Under the pieces are notes generated by a model. The model ran no database searches. It saw only the letters and a program-made list of their open reading frames with translations, and was not told where the DNA came from. A stretch of DNA of 64,000 nt, taken from NCBI GenBank assembly GCA_943736015.1, contig OX031065.1, positions 43,042,427 to 43,106,426 of the forward strand, read 5' to 3'. Shown here one piece after another: positions 56,152-64,000 of this stretch; position 1 is the first letter of the stretch, and the number at the start of each line of letters is the position of its first letter. The DNA comes from Tridacna crocea (lineage: Eukaryota > Mollusca > Bivalvia > Cardiida > Cardiidae). A program made the position numbers and the translations under genes.

Positions 56152-56905
56152 AAATCTTTTCAATCTACATGAAATTAAGAATTATTTAGTTGAAAGCATC
56201 ATGATGCAAAATATTAATCATTATGTGTAGTACCAACATTGCACATTTTGAGCAGTAACTCCACAAAGTATCCAAAGTTTTGCAGGGATGAAACAGTTGT
56301 CTGTGCTAAGTAACAGAGTTAAACATTTTCATATTGCAGATGCTGGAGACTTATCCTCAATCTGGGGTTTTTTGGTACAAAGGCCAAAAGGATGCCGTAT
56401 ATTTCAAAAGCCAAGAGCCAGAACAGCTTATTAATAAAATGATAGAGGTCTTCTTTGATAAGCCAACACAGCAGCGATCCAGTGCTCAAGGCACAGGGAA
56501 GTACGAGGAACCGTCCAGCACTTAAAACTCTACGTCAGCTTTTTGAAGGCGATCTGCTCTTTACGGATTTATTCCAAAGTCCAGGCACTGCCGACAGAAG
56601 AGTATCGCAAGCATGGGACAGAAAACTGGATGCAATTAACAAGAAAGTTTCCACGATAGCAACACAGCAACAGGAATGATGAAAATGCTGACTTACTTAA
56701 TGCAAAAAACAATCGCAAATGAAACCGAACACATACAGGAACCTATTCAACATGTCATCTATGAACTTTGAAACCCAGAAGATGTTTTCAGTGACATCCC
56801 GCATCCTTTTAGAATCACTGCAGAACAGCTTCTAAAAATGAAACAAGAATCAAACAGCATAGAAAAACTGGCAGCCTTCCTTACAGTGAGACTTTTTCCC
56901 TAACT

Positions 56906-57260
56906 TTTTACCACGGAAAACCTCAGATTTAAATATATCTTATAACAGAGTTAGAAACCAAAAGGAATCCCTTGATACCACCGACGGTGTGTTTTTGTTG
57001 TTAAAAAAAAAAAAGTTTGACTTTCTTTCCATTCATCTTTTCTTAACGTGTAAGACGTGTTTAAATTTCACATCCATGAAACATACATTTTCTCGTAAAA
57101 GATATTGCGTTCTTCTCTTGAATGAAACTCATTTACAACCCAATTCGCTAAGGATCAAAAACATTTGCCTTGATATTAATTGTAGGATCGAAATGTATTT
57201 GGTTGAAACACAATCATTATAAAATCTCATTTTCTTCGGTTATAGAGGTTTGAATACCTA
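56906..57260. other. No feature recognised
   Basis: The open stretch at 56989-57222 begins with a poly-A run and lacks a recognisable domain; it was not accepted as a gene. Confidence 0.3.
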
Positions 57261-57396
57261 AATAAGCGGGCCAAGATGGCCCTGGATCGCTCATCTGAAT
57301 TTTTGAGATGACCATAGCCTTTTTTTTTTTTTTTTGAGGTATTGAAACATTGGAACCAAAATTATTATTTTGCTAAGCAATTTTCAAAAGGTAACC

Positions 57397-59251
57397 CAGG
57401 GATCAAGCTAGCCCAGAAATTTAGGGAGAAGTGACTTCTCCCTCCTGCGAATTCAGGGAGAAGTTTTGTGGAGCAAGGGAGAAGTTTTTTTGCAAACCGA
57501 AATTCTGCATCGGATAACAAAATTTTAGCCTGGCTCAAGTTGAACACGGTTTGTCTTCCATGGAATAGAAAACATTGTAAGATAAGAAGAAAATGTTGAT
57601 TACAATCATTTTCTTATTTTTCCACAATGTTTTCAAAGACCTTCTTCCTCTAATGCTTAAAAGTTGTGACTGTTTATTAATGGGAAAAGGAAATCCATAT
57701 GTATCTTGAGATATAAGCAAGATAACTTGCTTTATTTTTCTTAAAAATATGCTGCAGGTACTCATTTAAACAGCCTAAGGCTGTTACAATAAGTGCCCAA
57801 AAAATCAGTTTCTGAAAACAACTTGATGAAATTAGGAATTGAGACCAGAATGAGCTAGAAATTACTTGCCTTCAAAAAACAATCATTTCTGGTCACTTTT
57901 ATATCAACAGAATAACTTTGATAACTATTTTTGTGTTCAATGTGCAAAAATAAAGAGCATACCGTAGGCCTTCTATTGCAAACATGGCATGACCTAATTC
58001 CGGTAGCTCGGTAGGCCTAGTATTTACAGCAGAAAGTCGATGATCTTTGTATTTTTTGAGAAGGAACTCGACTTAAAATCAAGAAAAAACACGTAGATTT
58101 CTTGAACATGTGATAATTAGTTTATTACTTGGAGCATTTATCTTGTATTCGTCATCGATTTAAGGACACTCACGGAACGAGGACACACGACGATATAATC
58201 GTCTTGAACTTGGTTTTTGACATTGTTATGCTAGATTAGTCTCGGTTTCGTCGTAATCATCGGTTAACAAACAAACGATGAGAAAAACGTTACTAGTCGT
58301 CAATTTAATCCTAAAGTTTCGTCGATCAAAGTTACTTAGGAATTTAATCAACACATTTTCGTACATGTATGCAGCGACGATACTGAAAAACGCCAAGATT
58401 TGCCTCTGATAAGATTCATAACTTCAGCTGCCTCCCTACAGTAACAGGTGTACTAGTCTATATCTTGGCAGTGTCCCAAATAAACGAACGATGAGAAAAA
58501 CGTTACTAGTCGTCAATTTAATCCTAAAGTTTCGTCGATCAAAGTTACTCAGCAATTTAACCAACACATTCTCGTACACGTATGCAGCGACGATACTGAA
58601 AAAACGCCGAGATTTGCCTCTGATAAGATTCATAACTTCAGCTGCCTCGCGACAGTACCAGGTGTACTAGTCTATATCTTGGCAGTGTCCCAAACAAATA
58701 AACTGACCAGTTGGCTAACAGGTTCAGTAAGCGTGACTGAGTGTGTTTTTACATTGAGTGCAGGCATACATGTCAAAATATGCTAATGAATCAAATGTAG
58801 AGATTGCCATGCCGCCATCTCCATCAGTCTGACATAATTTTCACGCAATATTTACCGAGAACCAATCAGCAATCAAGAACGAAATTTAGTCGCCGCCCAT
58901 ATTTGTAAAGCCACTCCTTGTTTCTTATTATGTCACAATCTTTAACAACCTTTACACGGTGTGTATATAGCAACGACCACCCGCAGTGAACTTGCTCTTA
59001 TTATCGATTTTCACACATGGCAATGGATTACATAACAATAGCTAATTGATAATGAATGAAAAGTGATTGTAAAGTTTCGACAGGTCAGGCAGGCACCCTT
59101 TTTTTATCACTTCCATACACGGAACTTGAATTGTGTTTCTTTTAGTCCAAATTTTTGGGCGAAGTTTATTTCGCCCGCCTGTCGAAAAAAGGCGAAGTCG
59201 AGCGCGTTTCGGCGACAACTTCGCCCGAATCGCCTAGATCCTTGAACCTTG
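57397..59251. mobile_element. Family E hAT-like element, 1855 bp, non-autonomous
   Basis: The left terminus CAGGGATCAAGCTAG and right terminus CTAGATCCTTGAACCTTG are imperfect inverted copies. GGTAACC is directly repeated at 57390-57396 and 59252-59258, a 7-bp (possibly 8-bp with one mismatch) target duplication, and removing the insert restores B sequence. Terminal CA/TG and 7-8 bp duplication fit the hAT superfamily (inference). It contains a 213-bp tandem doublet (58275-58700) and a decayed F MITE (about 57515-57685), with no transposase frame. Confidence 0.8.
58275..58700. repeat. 213-bp tandem duplication inside element E
   Basis: ACGATGAGAAAAACGTTACT starts at 58275 and again at 58488. 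The two units differ by about ten substitutions (for example GTACATGTATGCAGC against GTACACGTATGCAGC). Confidence 0.9.
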
Positions 59252-60339
59252 GGTAACCTGTAAAAGTCATTTCAAAATTTGACCATCAGTTTCAAAAAGA
59301 AGAATTCTTAAGAATGAGAGCCATTTTTCTTGACAGATCAAAATTTTAACAACAAGTTTTGAAAAGGAACACCCAAGGAAAATTGCTGAGAAATTCTTTT
59401 AAAATCTGACCAGGGTTTCAGAGAAAGAGAATTTTCAAGAATTTCATCATGTCCGTATAGCACAAGAAGCCCCCATTCACAAGAGCCAAGTTTCTTGACG
59501 GATCAAAATTATATGAACATTTCTTTAATTAAAAGGGTTACCCATGGCACAGTGCTGTTAAATTATTTTAAAATCTGACCAGGAGTTTCAGAGAAGAAGA
59601 ATTTTCCAGAATTTCTCCATTTCTGTATAGTGTAACTAGCCTCCATTCACCAGAGCCATGTTTCTTGACAGATCAAAATTTCGCAAAGAGTTTTTGAAAA
59701 GGGTCACCAAAGGAACATCTCTGTGAATTATTTCAAAATCTGTCAGTCCATTTCAGAGAAGAAGAATTTTCAAAAATTTCTTCATTTTCCTATAGTGCAA
59801 GTAGCCCCCATTCACAAGAGCTATGTTTCTTAACCGATCAAAATTTCGCAAACAGCTTTTGAAAAGGTCACCCAAAGAACATCCCTGAGAAATTATTTCA
59901 AAATCTGACCAGCTGTTTCAAAGAAGAATAATTTTTAAGAATTTCTTCATTTCTGTATAGTGCAAGGAGCCCCCATTCACCAGAGCCATGTTTCTTAACA
60001 GATCAAAGTTTCACGAACAATTTTTGAAAAGGGTCACCCAAGGAACATCTCTATGGTATTATTTTAAAATCTGGCAAGCAGTTTCAGAAAAGAAGATTTT
60101 TAAAGAATTCTAACAAAAATCCAATTTGGTTGCCATGGCAACCGAAGTTTTATACAGAATCAAATTCTGTGAACAGTTTTTAAAGAGGACTTTCCCAGGA
60201 ACATTCGAGCCAAGTTTGGTCCAAATTGGCCCATCGATTTAGGAGGAGTTGATGTTTAAAGAATTGTTGACAACGCACGACTGACACTGGGTGATCCTAA
60301 AACCTCCCCCAACCATGTTGTGCTCAGGCGAGTTAAAAA

Positions 60340-61056
60340 GTCTGAGTTTACTGAAACGTTTAGTTGTCAATGACAACACAAGGAACACTTTCTCCAATGT
60401 TTTGTTAAACCTAATGTTTATTACTTGCTGATTAAAGCTAAATATTGACCGACGCATAGATTATCTCTTATGCTCGTAAAATAAAGCACAACATTCATAA
60501 TTGAATGGGTCCAGGAAACTTATATAATCTGCCAAACTGTTTCCTTAATCTTTAACGGTCTATATCGGTGGATATACTTCCAAAATGCATTTATAAATTT
60601 ATGAAGTCCAAAAAGTGGGAAGGAACAGTACTGTGATAGATAGATATTACTTTTTTTTTTGAAAAAAAAAAAAAAGAGATTGAAAGGAGAATGGGTCAGT
60701 CATTAATTAATAAGGGAAGAACTGCGGTTTAGAAGTAAAAATCTAAATACAATTTCTTACAACCCATATCTCGCAGCATTAGAAAATATCTTGAGAGCAG
60801 GAACAACTGTCACTCCTATCCCATTATATTTTCTACACTTTCAAAAATTAATTCCATTTTTGTTACTTGTAGATCTAGATATGTTTTGGAATGTGAAAAA
60901 AATTGCCTGTACAAATTTATCTTGGCTACAAGGGCATTGTCAATAACTTCAAAAAAAAACAACTTGACATCATAAAACGAAAGTATCTGCAAGTATTTAT
61001 TGATAAAATTTATTCACAGTCACACACTCTAAAACCTTACTTTTTACTGGTTTCAG
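60340..61056. other. No feature recognised
   Basis: AT-rich with T and A homopolymers near 60649-60675. It ends at a TTTTACTGGTTTCAG acceptor-like sequence before the piggyBac remnant. Confidence 0.3.
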
Positions 61057-62298
61057 ATTGAGCCCTTCCAGGAGATCCCAGGGCTTACATTCGGAGACTT
61101 TGATTACAAGTCCTCTCCTACTTATTACTTTTGCAAACTTTTTCCCATGAAGCTTTTGGCACAGTTAGTGACGTGGACCATGGGTATGCTCCATGGGTGA
61201 TGAATCGGTCTGGAGCTAAAGGGACCCCACATGGTATGATGTCATGTTCCTTGAGATGAAGGCATTCCTGGTCATCAATATACTGATGGGAATTAATTCT
61301 CAGTCTTCCTCGCCTGGAGATGTACGGGAGTTCCAACAGTCTGATAGGCAATTCTTGAGTTGCATCGATCATGACCTGCTACCGTTTCAGGAAAATCTTA
61401 CAGTATTTCCATGTTGCTGATAAGGGAACGCAGCCAGCCCTGGATACTCCAGAGTATCGCCTCTGTAGGGTTCAGCCAGTAATAGATGTGGTAGCAGGCA
61501 CATTCCAGACATCATACACTCTTTTCCAGGAAGTCTCTGTCGACGAGGCGATGATCCTATTTAGCGGCAGACTTTCCTACTGCCAGTATATGCCAGCCAA
61601 GCCTGTAAAGTGTGGGATTAAGGTCTGGGCTCTCTCTGAAGTCAGAAACAGTTATATGTCCAAGTTCGGTACTTGGGGCGACAGAACAACACCACAGAAC
61701 TTGGATTTGGTTACAACGTTGTGACACAGCTCACAGACTACCTGCAGGGAACACTATGCATGCTGTTTTTCAACAACTTTTTCACAGGTGTACAACTGAT
61801 GAAGGACTTATTGGCAAAGGGGTTGTATGCCTGCTACAGCTGGGAGATTCCAACCTTGTACCCACTGTGTGAAAAGACAAGAAGCTCAGGTACACCATCT
61901 GTCAACCAGACCCTACAAGAGTGATGGGTGCCAAACGGAGATGTGGACCAGCTATTTTGAACCTTCGACAGCCTCAAACAGTGCACCAGTACAATTAGTT
62001 AATGGGTCGTTTGGATTTGAACAATCAGCTCCGGATGAAGTATGATGATGGACACAAAAAGAAAGCCTGGCGATATATCTTCTAGTTCCTATTGAACAGC
62101 ACCATTGTCAACGCTTTCATCTTGTTTCAAACGGCATCAACAAGGATGAATAAGAAGAAGAGATTTTGTCATCTTGACTTCCGCATGGAGCTGATTGAAG
62201 AGTTGATAGGTGGATTTACAAAGAGAAAGAGCACTCCACTGAATGCGATGGGTGAAGCAGGAGTACCTCCAACTGCTCTGTTGTTAGTCTTTTGCTAA
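61057..62298 (+). pseudogene. piggyBac-type transposase pseudogene (second copy)
   Basis: In order along the strand but in several frames: IEPFQEIPGLTFGDFDY, TWYDVMFLEMKAFLVINILM, LPRLEMYGSSNSLIGNS then a stop, MTCYRFRKILQYFHVAD, VSVDEAMILFSGRLSYCQYM with PAKPVKCGIKVWALSE, ELGFGYNVVTQLTDYLQGT, FFNNFFTGVQLMKDLLAKGL, LMGRLDLNNQLRMKYDDGHK, and HLDFRMELIEELIGGF at the end. These are the consecutive blocks of the piggyBac DDE transposase (D-E-A-M-I, A-K-P-x-K-x-G-I-K-x-W, D/N-N-F-F-T, and a late M-G-x-x-D/N). In FFNNFF the usual catalytic Asp appears as Asn. At least four frameshifts or stops make it inactive. The C-terminal Cys-rich domain is missing. Confidence 0.85.
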
Positions 62299-62409
62299 AA
62301 CCTACAGGCTACCATAATTCTGGGTAAGAACTTTTCCTCAATCTTTTTCTTTTAACTTTATTTTAACTTTATTGTATAGTTATCTTTTCTTTAAAATACT
62401 ATCAATATG

Positions 62410-63232
62410 CAGGGTTCGAAATTCCCATATATTTTCTCGCAAAATGCAAGCCAGAATTGGAAAATGCGAGTTGAAATTTCACGCACTTGCAAAAAAATGC
62501 GAGTGCAGATTATTGAAGAAAAGTTACCAAATGTACTAAATTTCATATGTGAATACAAAAAAAAGAGGTAATTCTTTCTGTTCTGGATAAATATCGGTCA
62601 TATCGAACTGAGAACACCCTTCGACGGATGTTGCTAATTTTACATGTCGCCATTGAAGCCTCCGAGTTGTCGTTCGTTACCCGAGTTTCGTGAGGCAAGT
62701 GCGTTCGTCTGCACTCACAGCCGATACTGAGGTTTTGCGTTTTTTATACTGAAAAAACGGTAGGCGAATTCAATCTCTGATTTGCAACAAAAACATCTGT
62801 CAATCTTTCATGAAAAGATAAATTATTGCGCACAAATGGCAACGAGAAGTAAGTCAGACGTGGTGGACTCGCTAAACCAGTTACAGGACATGCAGATATT
62901 CAGATGTGACACATCCTTTTTTCATTTACAAAATCGTCCACCAGTAGAAATGTAACCTCGCATTAGAACAGAAATTCAACTAAAATTGAATTGATTGTTA
63001 AATGAGGGTTTTAATGTCAAATAATATTCCTTTTGTTTGGTTGTTATCTCCGGTTGACAGCGGTTACGTAATAGAAAAGAATTGAATAGTTTTTACCGGC
63101 CATTCGTTCTTTACAATTGGTAGGCAAGCTGAGCTTAAAAAAAAATGCGAGTCCAGTTTTAATTTTGCAAGTGGAAATAAAAGCTACTTGCTAAAATTTG
63201 CAAGTGGATAAAAAAATGAAATTCGAACCCTG
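62410..63232. mobile_element. Family M TIR element, 823 bp, 5-bp target duplication
   Basis: CAGGGTTCGAAATTC at the left and AAATTCGAACCCTG at the right are inverted ends; ATATG is directly repeated at 62405-62409 and 63233-63237. Subterminal GCGAGT / CTTGCAAAAA motifs recur near both ends (AAAAAATGCGAGTGCAG, AAAAATGCGAGTCCAG). No transposase frame is present. CAGGG termini suggest a hAT relative; the 5-bp duplication is shorter than the usual 8. Confidence 0.85.
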
Positions 63233-63237
63233 ATATG

Positions 63238-64000
63238 TTGCAGTTACCAACAAAATGAGCCAATTCTAAACTCATACTAGGAGTATCCGCAGTATGGGTT
63301 TTAATAAGAGTCATGTGATAATATTTTTCTTTCACTTCAGTGTATTTTTAACTTATAATTAAATACAATTCTCATCAAAATCCTCTGCTGCAGCTACTCT
63401 TTAGAACTTACACAAGACAAGAGTATCCACAACATGAGGTTTTATGAAAAGTGAATTCTTTATTTAGCTTCAATATATTTACAAGGGTCCTGCATGACTT
63501 AATGCTTAGGCCTAAAAATAAAAAGAGTTTGTTTCGGGTAACCCGGCCCTACCTGGAGATTTTGCCCGTACCCTATTTTTTTTTCTTCCAATAAGAAAAA
63601 ATCAGCCTTTTATCTTACTGTGTCACAGAACACATCTGTCATGTACTACTACATACATACAGTGTTAAAATTCATCATTGAAGATGAGAAGATGCTTTAA
63701 TTAATTATTAAAGATGAGAAGATAGTTTGAAGTCCCTCTGATCGGACAAAGCCATGCTGATCATTGTAGTGTCATGGGTTTTCGCGTTTTTCGGCGATCT
63801 ATTTTTTCGTGACAATTAACTTTTTTAGAACTATTACTACATGATTTGACATCAGTTTGTCATTTTGAATTGCAGGTGACTTGAAAATATGTCACTTTAC
63901 ACTAGATAAGAGGATTAAGACCATTATTACCCTGTCATAAATGACTCTCCAGTTTCATGATCATGTCGTTCGCATTTTATACTGATGTGTTTATGTGTTT
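63238..64000. other. No feature recognised
   Basis: A short doublet TTAATTAAT(T)AAAGATGAG AAGAT is near 63681-63725. No exon or repeat family was identified to the end of the window. Confidence 0.3.

Larger units (their letters stand above)
53025..56905 (+). pseudogene. Multi-exon gene, Tudor/SH3-like N-terminus, decayed BEN-like C-terminus
   Basis: Exon 1 (ATG 53025 or in-frame 53061, to 53238) reads MAEADEPRVYFLVQWEDRLM, VIQAKDVVLPQKAQYQEGDL and EATYQKHTYHAVISEI, a small beta-barrel (Tudor-like) pattern, before a consensus GTAAGT donor. Exon 2 (55361-55437) and exon 3 (from 56340) have AG acceptors; phases 1 and 0 agree at both junctions. Exon 3 reads MLETYPQSGVFWYKGQKDAV, then a one-base shift near 56505 leads to TRNRPALKTLRQLFEGDLLF and RVSQAWDRKLDAINKKVS (stop 56677). 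A third frame gives PEDVFSDIPHPFRITAEQLL and EKLAAFLTVRLFP (stop about 56905), which resembles the opening helices of a BEN domain. The intact 5' exons and decayed 3' end suggest loss of the C-terminal domain or an undetected splice scheme. Confidence 0.5.
57261..60339 (+). mobile_element. Family B tandem-core element (copy 6), split by hAT-like element E
   Basis: The left end AGCGGGCCAAGATGGCCCTG with GGATCGCTCATCTGAATTTT. The text breaks at 57396 and resumes at 59252 exactly where the B sequence should continue (AAAAGG ... CCTGTAAAAGTCATTTC). Five to six core units, the TTGGTTGCCATGGCAACCGA box and the right end TTGTGCTCAGGCGAGTTAAA follow. Confidence 0.85.

Noticed and set aside
1-64000. 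CRISPR-like interpretation of the regular ~155-168-bp arrays
   Set aside because: Units are long, have no short conserved repeat alternating with unique spacers, and the genome is eukaryotic.
1-64000. tRNA or rRNA genes
   Set aside because: No cloverleaf-compatible A/B box pair or rRNA core sequence was noticed by eye; a covariance-model scan was not possible.

Overview
This window looks like non-coding, repeat-saturated nuclear DNA of a metazoan, most likely a bivalve mollusc. The grounds are AT-rich sequence, short exons separated by introns with GT/AG borders, no operon-like packing, and repeat families of the kind common in bivalve genomes. These repeats have terminal motifs such as GCTCACCTGA / TCAGGTGAGC around tandem cores of about 155-167 bp. 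The organism call is inference. No rRNA, tRNA, CRISPR or bacterial signal was seen. Letters A-M used for repeat families are my own labels.

Layout. 1-2.4 kb: tandem-core elements, with one (C, six units of exactly 156 bp) nested in another (D). 2.5-4.2 kb and 11.3-14.0 kb: two copies of one duplicated block, each carrying a broken terminal exon of a SANT/Myb-like domain protein. 5.2-10.4 kb: a five-exon BEN-domain gene whose splice phases all agree but which has two in-frame stops. 14-15.9 kb: a B element, then a broken YqaJ-type nuclease. 16-31.5 kb: mostly repeats, a fragment of an uncharacterised metazoan protein family and one possible minus-strand exon. 32.0 kb: a candidate first exon of a P2X7 C-terminal-domain-like protein. 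32.6-34.8 kb: a piggyBac transposase pseudogene split by two MITEs. 37.8-40.8 kb: an apparently intact two-exon Tnp2 (CACTA/EnSpm-type) transposase, the best coding sequence here. 46.1-49.0 kb: two exon-like open stretches separated by repeats. 53.0-56.9 kb: a gene with three phase-compatible exons that decays into frameshifted sequence resembling the start of a BEN domain. 57.3-60.3 kb: a B element interrupted by a 1.86-kb hAT-like insertion. 61.1-62.3 kb: a second piggyBac pseudogene. 62.4-63.2 kb: an 823-bp TIR element with a 5-bp target duplication.

The main biology is transposon ecology. At least fifteen copies of a ~230-bp TTAA-flanked foldback MITE (family F), five or more tandem-core families of Helentron/HINE-like architecture, TA-flanked MITEs (J, K) and hAT-like elements are inserted into one another and into decaying genes. 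The duplicated block supplies empty sites that fix the exact insertion points of one F element and one tandem-core-class element. Autonomous relatives (piggyBac pseudogenes and an intact Tnp2 gene) lie in the same window. All family calls come from reading the sequence, without database searches.
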